From: Allantophomopsis cytisporea
Lineage: Eukaryota; Ascomycota; Leotiomycetes; Phacidiales; Phacidiaceae
NCBI GenBank assembly: GCA_024752435.1
Contig: CP103036.1
Location: 1,426,001-1,490,000, forward strand
DNA length: 64,000 bases
Direction: 5' to 3'
Part shown: positions 1-10,396 of the stretch, one piece after another
Layout of the letters: each line of letters begins with the position of its first letter
Position numbering within the stretch: the first letter of the stretch is position 1
The notes under the pieces: model-generated
Databases searched by the model: none
What the model saw: only the letters and a program-made list of their open reading frames with translations
Told to the model about the DNA's origin: nothing
Position numbers and translations under genes: made by a program

Positions 1-20
1 CAAGAAATATCTCTTATCCA

Positions 21-59
21 ATGCCTATCCCTCCAGAGCTCGACCCCGAAACCATGTAA
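21..59 (+). other. Possible 12-codon upstream ORF
   Basis: A short ATG-to-TAA frame of 12 codons ends 27 bases before the start codon of the RBR ligase gene. It could be a regulatory upstream ORF in that gene's leader. It could not be an earlier exon joined by the GT...AG that follows, because the gap of about 26 bases is shorter than fungal introns usually are. Nothing else supports it. Confidence 0.2.
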
Positions 60-86
60 CGATATACACCCATCAGCACAGTTACG

Positions 87-2141
87 ATGCAGGTGCTATC
101 AGGATTTCTGAAGCCCCAAGGCTCCCCTCCAGGCCTATCTCAGCCTGAACGACCCGCCCGCCGCTCACTACGTCGATATTCCTCACGAAATGCCATCAAA
201 GAAGAACGAACTGGCTCACCGGGCCCATCGTCAAGACCATCGTCATCAAGCTCTAAGAATGATTATGTTCACATTGCCGATAGGTCACAGATTGTCGGAA
301 CAGATGCCGAAGACCCCGACCTCCGCGATCTCAACCACAGCCTCGTCGCTTTAGCTGCCATCTTTCCAGACATACAAGTCGAAGTCTTCCGAGAACTGCT
401 GGCTAGCTTCGATGGCGAAAGCAGACTTGCGCTCGTCACCGAGGCGCTCTTAAAGAACAATATGAAGTGGGTAAAAGGACGATACCGGGTGGCAGGAAAG
501 GACAACGCTGCTGAGGACCCCGCACCGCTTCGTAGAGCGGGTGGCACTGGTGTCGCTGTGGAAGAGAAGTTTAGAACAGCGGGCTACAAGAATGCTGTCA
601 AGAACGTTACCTACCAGGAATTCAAGGGCCTTTCGAAGAGCACGATTAATGCCGTTCTTGCCGAATCAAACTATTCTTATATGACGGCTCGGCCAACACT
701 TGTTGCCTTATCATCGAAATCATGGCGTTTCTCAATATCTTCCTTGTTTCTTCGTCGGAAACAGACCTCTTTCTTCGATGCTGAGCACCATCCGCTTGTG
801 ACATGGCAGTCGACGGGAAAGGGTGGTATATATCCCGCATTGAAAGTAACCGGATCATCCGAACTCGATGCTGAGCTTTTCGAGGCTCTGATTGCTCCTC
901 TACAGCAACAAATACTAATCGATCGAGAGCAGAAAGATCGAGCTTTAGCGCTGGAAATCAATGAAAAAGAAGCCGAAGAGCATGAGGCTCTACATGATTG
1001 CGAGTGTTGTTTCTCTTCAGTGACATTTGAGGAGCTTTCGGCTTGCAATCGTGGGGGGCACCCGGTTTGCTTCCGCTGCGTAAAACATGCAGTAACAGAA
1101 GCTGTCTTTGGTCAAGGCTGGCAAAGAAACATTGATATGGAAAGTGGTTCACTTCGTTGTCTAGCTCCAATGACAGACGACTGTCAAGGCTGTATACCGC
1201 GCGAACTAGTTGAGCGCGCACTACTATCTAACAAAGGAGGCGATGAGATCCTCCGGAAGCTCGACGAACGTATCGCTGAAGACAATCTCCTCAAATCTAA
1301 CGTTCCTCTTGTACGCTGCCCTTTCTGCAGTTATGCCGAGATCGACGAAATCTACGTCCCCAACCAACAAACCTGGCGTTTCCGCCGCAACGGTCCTTTT
1401 GCATTGTATACGGTTCTCCTACTGATTTTCGGCGTTTGCATGATACCCTTCCTTTTGCCTGTCATTTTGATCTTATCCACCCTCTTCCTCGTGCTCTCCT
1501 CACAAAACACTTTCGGTGATTTCACGACACGCCAGCTCAATGCCTCTCTCACACGTCTCCGACGACGCAAGCATGGCCTCAAATTCACTTGTTCGAATCC
1601 CCAGTGCGGCCGCGCCTCCTGCATATCCTGCTCCAAAGGCTGGTCTGATATCCACATTTGCCACGAGTCCTCGCTTCAGGCTCTCCGCACCCAGGTCGAG
1701 CTCGCCATGTCCTTGGCTATCAAACGCACATGTCCCCGCTGCAACACTTCCTTTGTCAAATCTTCCGGCTGCAACAAACTCACCTGCGTCTGCGGCTATC
1801 AGATGTGCTATGTCTGTCGTAAGGACATTGGCAATGGCGAAGGCTATCGCCATTTCTGTGAGCATTTCCGCCCGAACGGTGGCAGGGGCTGTACAGAGTG
1901 CATGAAATGCGACCTTTACCGCTGTGAAGATGATGAGATCGTTGTCAAGAAGGCAAAGGAAACTGCGGAGAAGGAGTGGCTTGAGAAAGAGGGAAGTGAT
2001 GCTGGCGATGAGAAGACTCGTAAGGCACTGAAGGCCAAAATGAGAAATAAGAGCTGGTGGGGGAAGGGCGGTGGGTGGACTTTGAGGAGACCTGAATGGG
2101 AACGCATGTTAGATTTCTTGGTTGAGAGATTCATTGAATGA
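87..2141 (+). CDS. CUE-RBR (RING-IBR-RING) E3 ubiquitin ligase with a membrane insert
   Basis: Uninterrupted frame of 684 aa. A CUE-like ubiquitin-binding helix bundle is visible around residues 78-128 (LAAIFPDIQVEVFRELL). RING1 starts near residue 304 (CECC ... C..GGHPVCFRCV). The IBR starts near 412 with CPFC and resumes near 503 with CSNPQC and CISC. RING2 starts near 549 with CPRC and GCNKLTC; the first Cys of GCNKLTC (about 561) is where the family places its catalytic thioester Cys. RBR ligases take ubiquitin from an E2 onto that Cys before passing it to the substrate. A strongly hydrophobic stretch (about 440-472, enough for a membrane hairpin) lies between the two halves of the IBR, so the enzyme is probably anchored in a membrane. 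Substrate unknown. Confidence 0.9.
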   Translation: MQVLSGFLKPQGSPPGLSQPERPARRSLRRYSSRNAIKEERTGSPGPSSRPSSSSSKNDYVHIADRSQIVGTDAEDPDLRDLNHSLVALAAIFPDIQVEVFRELLASFDGESRLALVTEALLKNNMKWVKGRYRVAGKDNAAEDPAPLRRAGGTGVAVEEKFRTAGYKNAVKNVTYQEFKGLSKSTINAVLAESNYSYMTARPTLVALSSKSWRFSISSLFLRRKQTSFFDAEHHPLVTWQSTGKGGIYPALKVTGSSELDAELFEALIAPLQQQILIDREQKDRALALEINEKEAEEHEALHDCECCFSSVTFEELSACNRGGHPVCFRCVKHAVTEAVFGQGWQRNIDMESGSLRCLAPMTDDCQGCIPRELVERALLSNKGGDEILRKLDERIAEDNLLKSNVPLVRCPFCSYAEIDEIYVPNQQTWRFRRNGPFALYTVLLLIFGVCMIPFLLPVILILSTLFLVLSSQNTFGDFTTRQLNASLTRLRRRKHGLKFTCSNPQCGRASCISCSKGWSDIHICHESSLQALRTQVELAMSLAIKRTCPRCNTSFVKSSGCNKLTCVCGYQMCYVCRKDIGNGEGYRHFCEHFRPNGGRGCTECMKCDLYRCEDDEIVVKKAKETAEKEWLEKEGSDAGDEKTRKALKAKMRNKSWWGKGGGWTLRRPEWERMLDFLVERFIE

Positions 2142-2715
2142 GGATTGGTGATTTGGGGACCACACATCCCCTACGTATTTTATTTTACTGCACTTGCGTT
2201 TTTGCGTTTGTTAGTTCGTTTTCGTTGCGGCTGTTTTCGTTTGGGTTAGATAAGGCGACGGTGTTGTTAGGAAGGCATTGTGATTGTGGTCGAACTGACA
2301 GGTTTGATTTTTACTGCTGCATGTAAGGGGCACGGATGGGATTGGGGTTCTGCTTTATGGATAGCTTAGATGGTTACAATTGATTTTCTGATGTCCATGT
2401 ACGTTTGGTTTGAGACTTTGAGACGATGCTATACGTGATTCAATCGTGAGATTTCTGCGGTTATGGTTGAAGTCTCGAATCGTAGGACAAGTTTCACTTG
2501 CTTTAGCTTGACTCGATCTTGTCTCTTCAGACATTTTCCTTTACTTTCTTACTCATTTTACACGACTTAATGGGACATATCCATTAAGGGCAAAAGAAGC
2601 AACAACATATCACCAAGACTAGCACAAACGCCGCCACAAGGTACATCATCAATTGCAGTATAATCATGTCTGTCTCAGTTCCAAATACTAAGATTTAAAA
2701 GCCAGTAGCAAGCCA
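2142..2715. other. Intergenic region between convergent genes
   Basis: This is the tail-to-tail gap between the RBR ligase gene and the next gene on the minus strand. It presumably holds both 3' UTRs. I see no RNA gene, repeat or credible coding frame. Confidence 0.5.
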
Positions 2716-3508
2716 CTATTCCTCATCTAGATGCGAAATAACATCTTCCAAGAAATCGCAGCTAGTCTCGTTTGCATCGAACACTTGAATATCCTCGACA
2801 TCAGGAAACTCAGGGTTACCAAGATCGAATCTCGACGATAATTGTTGGTAAACCCAATGTAGAGTTTCACGAAGAGGCTTCATCTTTTCGATACTCTCTC
2901 TCAACACCTGCGCTACTATATCTCTTGACTCGTAGTCATACTTTGTCAGTCCCTTCTGCACTCCAGTCAGTACTTTCAGAAAAGATGTGGTAAGGTAGGG
3001 TCCGTACCTTGTTATACTCAAGATTATCAAGCATCGTCATATGAAGACCACTAGATACTATGGCTCTCCTCGTTTCCCTTTTGATGTCCCTGTAGTACTC
3101 CTTCACCTCAAGTAGCGTTTCATAACGTTCATTCCAAAGATGCTCTATGCGACCATGTAGCTCCTTATAGTTCTGCAACTCTTGCTTGTACACCATGATG
3201 AACTGTTTACAAAGCCTCCCCGTGTCTGTATTCTCTTGCAACGTAGCAAACAGTTCTTCTGTAGGCTCAAGCGAGTCTTCAATCAGAAATATAATATCGG
3301 CCAATTCTTCCAAGTGCTTGCCGATTTGTCCCCAGTCTGGCATGTAGCCGTAGGTTGGCTCCGTTCTGGGCGATACGTCTCTTGGTCTGATCTCGACCTG
3401 CGATATGGCTTCAACATCTTCGTCATATTCTTGTGAGTAGCGGTGTGAGAAGGCTGCGTTATGAGCCTCATCTACGACTTCTGGATCAATTTTAGGGTCT
3501 CCGGTCAT
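2716..3508 (-). CDS. Unrecognised acidic, probably coiled-coil protein
   Basis: Two exons, 3508-3008 and 2955-2716, are joined across a 52-base intron (GTACGG ... GTGCAG). The join keeps frame and gives 246 aa. The protein is rich in Glu, Asp, Lys and Tyr with long predicted helices (for example HLEELADIIFLIEDSLE and ETLLEVKEYYRDIKRETRR), and its tail is acidic. There is no signal peptide or membrane segment. I recognise no family. It is the first of three neighbouring genes with similar helical, charged character; their sequences do not align clearly by eye. The intron and sustained helical pattern make it more likely than not to be a real gene, probably of narrow taxonomic range. Confidence 0.6.
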
Positions 3509-4260
3509 GAGTGGCTGCCCCCTTATTAACAGTTCTTAATTGAGTTGATTTGACAAAGCTGATGAGAGAGTCTTCTTATGATATCTATTCGAATGTTTTT
3601 CTCTGGCTGGCAATCTTAGTAAGACTGGACAGAAACTGAGAGGCGAATTTGGATGATGAGTTTTTGGTCGTCACCTATTAGATCTATGATCAATCTGGGG
3701 GTTTCAGATAGACGCTTCTCATCATCACTAGATTTATATCTCTTATGTAGCTTTTCCGTTGGGGTTTTGCTTGTTGTTGTCTGAACACACCTTGTAGATG
3801 ACAAAAGTTCAAACAGGTCGACAAATTTGCTACTGCCACATATTCCTGAGTCATATCAGAGTAACACAGCTGAAATCTAAATTGGTCATGGTTTTAAAAC
3901 ATCAGCTCAACGAATGTGATGATTGCCTTGTTATATATACTCCTTCATTCTTGTAACATCTATCTGTTTCTCCTGACTTTCATTATCCTCATGAAACCAG
4001 TATCAGAGCTTTCCACCCAATGGCTACAACCCTTTGATTATCCCCCCTTGTTTGCCAACCTTTCTATTAAACACTGCCATTTCCCTCGGTATTGTTATTT
4101 TTTATGTCAAAGTTATCGGTTCTTACTTCCTTAAGTCGCTGTAGTTGAGCTTATTGAAGTACAGCTTCGGTGAAATGACCAGATTTCAGCATATAGTTTG
4201 ACTACTAAGGAATAGCTGTCCGTTACAGTACCGCTCCCAAATAAGAGGCTTGGCGTCATA
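3509..4260. other. Intergenic region with a doubtful 62-codon frame
   Basis: The stretch upstream of the 2716-3508 gene is AT-rich. A minus-strand frame of 62 codons at 3616-3804 ends in alternating hydrophobic and polar residues (RLIIDLIGDD, KLIIQIRLS). It could encode a tiny protein, but there is no intron, homology or other support. The plus-strand frame at 3916-4134 looks like chance. Confidence 0.3.
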
Positions 4261-5551
4261 TTATCTACCGAATGGCATCTGCTCCGTGTGCTTTGGATCT
4301 GGGGTGTAAGATTGTACAGGAGTGTGCGGATACAGGATAGCTGGCGAACCAGAAGGAAGCAACCTAGCTTGTGCTCCGTATCGCTGCCCTTGAATCTGTT
4401 GCGTTCCCTGATGCCCTTGCATCTCTTGCTTTCCCTGTTGTCGCTGTCCATTCTGAAGCGATGTCAAGAGTGAATCTTCTTGTGCGGGTGGTCTCCGTGT
4501 CACAAGCCCATACTCTGGATTGTATGTCTGTCCAGGAATTGGGGGAGGTGGCATCATTAGATGTGGATCGTTTCGCGGGCGCTTACTGCTGGGTCTGATT
4601 TGGAATTTATCATCATCTCCATTATGAGGTCCATTCTGAAGCCCACTCTGAGGTTCATTCTGAGGCCTGTTCTGAGGTCCATGCTGAGGTCTGCTCTGCT
4701 GCCCTCCGTTTTGTGGTGCATACTCCCATGGATCGAATTCTCGTCTTTCATTCGCCTGTGCCCCATTTAGCGGTGGCATATATTTCTTCGGGTCATACTT
4801 TCTCATTATATCTGGTAAGTTTGTGGGACGCGGGTTTTCTGATGGTAAATATACGCCGAGACCTGAAAATTCTAGGTGAGCGTAGAAGGAATGAGCAGCA
4901 TTGTGTGCCGTGCGTAGCTCAGTGTGCATGCTATCAGAATATAAGACATAACATGTCATAAGCTTCCTCCCAAGCGCCTTCTTATAATCTCTCAATACTT
5001 CCTATGAAGAGATATGTCAGTTGAGCCCTTCCATAGAAACAGTAATCCTCACATATTGGGACTTCAGGCTTTCAAGCTGTTCTATTGTCCCAATTGTCAG
5101 CTGACCTTCAAGAGGCTTGCTGGAACGATCATAAACAAGCTTGACCTCCAACATCTTCTCCGAGTTTATTCGAATTTGGTTGCGAATATCACAATGCTTA
5201 TTTGATAAACTCGCAAAGTTCTCGTAAATTCTGAATAGCTCTCTGACAGCTACCGCTCCAAGAAGTCTTGCACGTTTCATATTGGGTGCCATTGATTGAT
5301 GTTGAAACAGTCGCTGTGTACTTCCAGTCGCCCAGTCACAAACCCTCATACACATATTCATAGCTGTAGCGACTTTTGCGATCATCTTATCGGTGGAACG
5401 CATATCTACAGTCGTTTCGGCACTAGGAAATAATCTTGCATGACCTTTGTTAGTGGCTGTTTTCGTGAAAATAAGTGATGCTTGCTTACATTTCCAGGTC
5501 TTGATATGGAGGAGCCTCAATCCAGTTTCTAAGTTCGCTGTTCTCTGCCAT
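4261..5551 (-). CDS. Unrecognised protein with a Pro/Gln-rich tail
   Basis: Three exons: 5551-5490, 5434-5053 and 5001-4261, total 394 aa. Both introns (55 and 51 bases) have GTAAGC/GTGAGG donors and AAG/TAG acceptors and keep frame. The start at 5551 (MAENSELRNW) was chosen because it is the frame that joins exon 2 through the first intron; the longer unspliced frame runs through that intron. The N-terminal 190 residues are helical and charged. The C-terminal half is low complexity, with a run of Asn/Pro/Gln tetrapeptides coded by a 12-base repeat, then Pro-rich stretches such as MMPPPPIPGQ. No signal peptide or membrane segment. Function unknown; the composition would fit a protein-interaction or scaffold role, which is only inference. 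Confidence 0.6.
4624..4695 (-). repeat. Coding 12-base tandem repeat, about six units
   Basis: Six consecutive 12-base units related to CTGAGGTYCATT on the plus strand lie inside exon 3 of the 4261-5551 gene. On the coding strand they give tetrapeptides of the type N-E/R-P-Q, H-G-P-Q and S-R-P-Q. The units differ at several bases, so the array is not very recent. Confidence 0.75.
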
Positions 5552-5843
5552 GGCAATAGTCGCAGATCTGGCTAACAGTAAAAAGTAATGGAATATTTTG
5601 TTAAAACTGTTGGTATGTTGAAGTCCAGAGAAACGGGAAAATGAAACAAAATTTCAAAGGTTATCTCATAGTATGCAAGTTACAGCGGCGTAAATGTATT
5701 TGGCAGGAAGTGAGGCGTCAAGGTTTCCTTTCTGAGATAATTGAGCCATCTTATTTGGATGTCTATTTTCCTGGCTTTCTTTTTCACAACAACTTCATTC
5801 TGCTAAGGACATCTTTTACCAGACATACATCGAAGTTCGCATC

Positions 5844-6403
5844 ATGGATAACGAACAAAATAATGAACACCCACGGCCTTTCAAGGTTTACAAAAGTCCT
5901 CGAGGCGGAAAAGTAACAACAAGCAGTATAAATTCCATTCCAACACCATTCACAGTAGCTGATTGACTCCATCAAAGACTACAAAGGATTCAAACTCGAT
6001 CAACTGAAACACCAGACTCAGAATCTTATGGAAGAAGTGACGAGTCTAGAGCAAGAACACAACCATGCACTGACAAAGATGCGCGAAGCAGGCCGTCAAT
6101 ACATTGAGGACGAGCTAGACAAGTGGATCAATGTAGTAATTCGTCTGGCAGAGGAGAAACAAAAAGCAACCGCGGAGATGCGGAAATCACAGAAGGTCCT
6201 TGATGAACTCTGGGAGAGATGGCAGAATCCTGACGCTGAAGATCCTGAGTGGAATGAACAAGATGTTGGTACAATGCCAGACAATTACCGGAAACTATTA
6301 CTGACGAGTGAGTCTATAGGCTGAGGAACTGCTTGATTTTCACGAGGAGCATTTCGGTTACCGCCCAGGCGAAAGAGACGATCTGGTTTGCCGCAGGCAC
6401 TGA
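5844..6403 (+). CDS. Unrecognised small coiled-coil protein
   Basis: Proposed exons are 5844-5912, 5959-6264 and 6320-6403, giving 152 aa. Intron 1 is 46 bases and ends in a tandem acceptor CAGTAG; using the second AG avoids a stop and enters the frame LIDSIKDYKGFKL. Intron 2 uses a GTTGGT donor, an ACTGAC branch site and TATAG, and leads into a Glu/His-rich tail (EELLDFHEEHFGYRPGERDD). Without intron 2 the frame stops at 6324. The middle is a strong coiled coil of about 90 residues. No family is recognised. It is divergent to the 4261-5551 gene across about 290 bases. A further coding-like stretch in another frame (6376-6494) leaves the 3' end uncertain. Confidence 0.5.
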
Positions 6404-6769
6404 TGCTGGTTTGACGGATTTCAGGAGAGTGGGGTATTGGAAACAGACCATTGAATTGTTGAAGGATGACTTCTCTCAATTGTCACAGCGTTAGTGTGCG
6501 TATTGTTCTATCACTTGAATAGCCAGTACCAACATCAGAATAGCAATCCAAAAGCAATTCGCTGTCATGTTCATGCTCTCCTTTGTTCATGTACTAGGAT
6601 GTACTGTGGATAGTCTATGATGTAGAGTAATACAGACTGCTGCTTCGGAAAGCGATTTAGTATCTAAAAGCGATTTGGCATATGGAAGCGGTTTAGTATG
6701 TGAGAGTGACTCAGTATGAAACCCTCGAATGTCATAACATGATCTTTTTAACATGATATATGATATCTA
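6404..6769. other. Intergenic region between convergent genes
   Basis: It contains a coding-like stretch to 6494, which may be an alternative 3' end of the preceding gene. Then come three imperfect copies of an AGYGRTTTAGTAT-like phrase near 6650-6715 (GAAAGCGATTTAGTAT, AAAAGCGATTTGGCAT, GAAGCGGTTTAGTAT). Otherwise nothing is seen. Confidence 0.4.
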
Positions 6770-9220
6770 TCAAATAACCTTAACAAACCCCACCTCGACC
6801 AACTGATCCACTGGCAACTCCATATCAGCCATCTTAGTCCTGCTATTTTCTCTCATCCACAAGAAAGCCTCCAAGATAACCCTTCTTACGATATTCGTCT
6901 TCTTCGCAATCTTCATCTGCTCTTTACCCATAACATAAACCACCTGGTTCTCTCTGGCTCTCTCAAGAATATCCAATTCCGCCTGCACCTCGGGACTATG
7001 ATGAACACTAGACGCAGAGCCATCTGGGCTCGCATGGTCACGCGTAATGTACAACGCCAGCTGCTCACAAACAATGCGGCCGATCTCGGGCGTGAGAACG
7101 TCATCCGTGTAGCCGTGGCGTATTGTAATACGATAGCAACCAGGGATCGTTGTTCGAGCGATAAGATATCTTTCGACTTCCGGGATGGAGGGTACAGAGA
7201 GCGGCCGCATGTGGAAGAAGACCGTGATCTCGGGTCGAGCGCTAAATTTGCGGATGAATTGGGAGAAGACGACAGGAGTCTTGTCGCCAACTTTGTCAAA
7301 GAATATGCCGACACCGTTAACTTTGGAGATGACACTACCTCCAAAGGCGGGCGTCAGTTGGATTGTAGAAGTGTTGTCGGTAGAGGCAGAGGTAGAGAGG
7401 AAGTGTGAGATTTGGAAACGATCCTCGGATTCGGCAGTCCATTGCTGCTCTTTGCCAAAGCGCCAGAGGATAAAGATCGTCGAGAGAATGAATGCGAGAA
7501 GGAGCGTGAACCATGCTCCGGTAGGTACCTTAGTCAGGGCGGAGGAGAGGTAAACACCATCGAGGAGGCCGAAGGTCAGGAAGAGGAAGGCGACTAAGAA
7601 GATATTGATGCGCCATTTCACAATGGCGACGAGAGAGACCATACAGGTGGTTATGAATGTAACAAAGATGACGCAGACACCGTATGCGTTTCCAAGTCGG
7701 GTTGTCTGTGGTTATTAGTGGATGTGGGCGGGATGGGGATCTGCTAGACTAGCAGAGATGGATACTTACGTTACTATAGACAGCCGTCACAATGACGGTG
7801 CCAATCATCAATAACCAGTTGGCCAATGGCATATAGACCTGACCATGGAAACGCTTCGAGGTGTGAACAGTTTTGATATGTGGAAAGTAGGACATTCGCA
7901 TGACCTGTGCAAGAAGTTGAAAGCTACTAGTTATCATAGCCTGGGAAGCGACAATTGCCGCCAGAATTGCGATAACGAGGGCAAAGTAAATAGTTCCTGG
8001 TGGAACAGTATTGAAGAAAGGATTTGTGTAAGCTGTGCCAGTAGCATCTTGAGAGATATATGCTGCCTGGCCGATATATGCAAGCAAGAGACAAGGAAAG
8101 GTGAAGCAAAGCCAAGAAAGTTGGATAGCTCTTCTACTGAAAGCCCCAAGGTCGGCAAACAGAGCCTCACAGCCAGTGAAGGCAAGAAGAAGTCCGCCAA
8201 GTGCTCGCCAGCCGTGCTCTTTGTTGCGAACAAAATAATGGCCTGCGAAATAAGGACTGAAGGCTTTGAGCACAGAATGATCAAATTTGACCAAGTTGTA
8301 GATGCCACAGACGGCATTGAAAAGCAGCCATATGATAACGATCGGCGCCCAAGCACTGGCAATCTTGGAGATACCGAAGGGCTGCACAGCGAACAGAAGA
8401 ACTAGAATAGCGCAGGACACTCCAACAATAGTTCCTGAGGTGATGTTTGGGTGTACGACTTCGATACCCTGAATAGCTCCCAGGACGGATTGAGCAGGTG
8501 TGAGGACACCATCAGCCATGACAAGAGACACGCCAAGAACGCCGATGCATTTTAAAGCCGTTTTTGCAGCCTTTGACCGTTCGAGGAATGATCGGACACC
8601 CTTTCCACCGGGTTTCATGTCGTTCGTCAGGTGTCTCGAGATCTTGACTCCGTCTCTCTCGTTTGGGTCCTTTCGAACGATATTGGCATAGCGTGCAAGA
8701 AGTGAGTAGAGGGCGAATGTTCCTCCCTCACCATCGTCATCAGCGCGCAAGACAATGAACATGTATTTCGTCGTGACCATGAGGGTCAAAGTCCAGATGA
8801 TGATTGAAAGCGCACCCAGAAGATCATCGTAAGAAGGTTGACTTGTAAATGTTGAAGAGTAGACGTAGAGAGGACTCGTGCCAATGTCACCATAGATCAC
8901 ACCTGTCGACTGGTAGGCCAACCAAAGAAGGACCCAGCCATGATACTCCTGCATAGGAACGCATTAGTCGATTGAAGAAGCTGAAGTAGAGTTGGTGTTA
9001 TGTCTCATCATACCTGCTTCTTCTTGAGATTGAGATCACGTTCATTTACCGCAGCAACGGCCTCCTCATCACTAAAGGTGCTTGACTTTTCTGTTGAAGC
9101 AGGCCCCTTTAGATACACAGATTGCGTATCTCTCACGGGATTGATTCCATCCTTAAATTGAATGCGCTGGGTATCAGCTTCAGGCATACCAGTCTGCATA
9201 CCAGTCAAGTGCCCACCCAA
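6770..9220 (-). CDS. HAK1: HAK/KUP-family potassium transporter
   Basis: Three exons: 9220-9014, 8948-7770 and 7705-6770, total about 773 aa. The introns are 65 and 64 bases, with GTATGA/GTAAGT donors and CAG acceptors. The family signature GVIYGDIGTSPLYV sits at the start of the membrane domain. About 12 hydrophobic segments follow through exon 2 and the start of exon 3, then a hydrophilic C-terminal domain typical of KUP proteins. These proteins bring K+ into the cell, usually by H+ symport at high affinity, across the plasma membrane. The start at 9220 is the first ATG of the open frame; a later Met (MPEADTQR) is equally possible. The long leader region upstream suggests regulated expression, but I see no defined site. 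Confidence 0.92.
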
Positions 9221-10396
9221 AAAATGTTATTTGCTCGAAAATTCGGAGAGCTCTTCGGCAGGGTGAGGAGAGTATAAGTGAAACGTGAGATAAGAAGAGT
9301 CGAATACAAGCGGAATAAAAGTTCAAGAAAAATACAGAAGGATGACCTACAGCCTTCTTAATACTTATGCCCAAAGTTAAAACAGCTTCCACTTCGGTGA
9401 TCTCCAGTACAATATACATCCAGGCAGTCTCCGACCAAAGCAAAGGCCGGGCCTGCTTGCAAGCCATAGCTCCTCTTCGTAAGTAGACAGGCCTCCGGAA
9501 AGCTCGCCAAGAGATTTGACATGCTTAACGCTCTCACACTGACCAGATGCTGTGATGACAGGCAGATCAAATCAGCTTATCCTCGAAAGCAGATTCGAGG
9601 AGGCCAAAATGCCGCAAATCCAGGGAAGACGGAGGTAGTTCACGATCGCTTTTGCAGCGTGGGGTGGTGCAGCACCAAGGATAGGAAAAACAAGAAAACA
9701 TAAATCCCTCAGCTTAAAAGAACGTACCTTAGCCAAGCCACTTGCGGCCCTGGCCACATGGAATATCAAACAGTCTACATCAGCTTCATCTAATAATGTA
9801 CATATCGCAATATCCCCCGCTATGCATCTGTTATCTATCTTATTGCTACTGCTTGTATCGTGCATATCTTTTCGTGATGATGCGCATGTGCTGGAAACAA
9901 ATCATCCAGTGCGTGGAAGCACTCATGTTTTCCGTAACAACCTCCGCTGACATGTGCACCCGTACACCTAGTAGATGAGGTCCGTACCTGGGTAAGGTAG
10001 TGCTCGAAATCTCAATACCCTGGCAAAGGAGGACCAAGCTCTCGCTTCACGCGTTAAACCACCGAAAGGGTAATCCTATGCGCAATGCAAGAGAGCGGCG
10101 TCAAGGCAGGCTTGGGGACAAATCACAGTCACAATGCAGCTCTGAATCTCAGCCGTGATAACATCGCAAATTGTATGGAATTAAAATTGTTTTCCTGACG
10201 CGCACTCTATGCTCCCAGACCTAGTAGCTTTCCACCCTCATACGATCATACCTTACCGTCTCTACTTGCACGTGCCTATACAGCCAATATATCTCCGCAG
10301 GGTAATCAGAATTCATCAGACGCCCAATCATTCCACCAACACAGCACCTTCCCAAAGACCGTTCCTCATCTACTCTCTAGCATACTCGGAAACGAC
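9221..10396. other. Upstream region of the K+ transporter gene and 3' flank of the ArfGAP gene
   Basis: About 1.2 kb with only short chance frames on both strands. It presumably holds the promoter and leader of the K+ transporter gene and the 3' UTR end of the ArfGAP gene. No RNA gene or repeat is seen. Confidence 0.45.
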
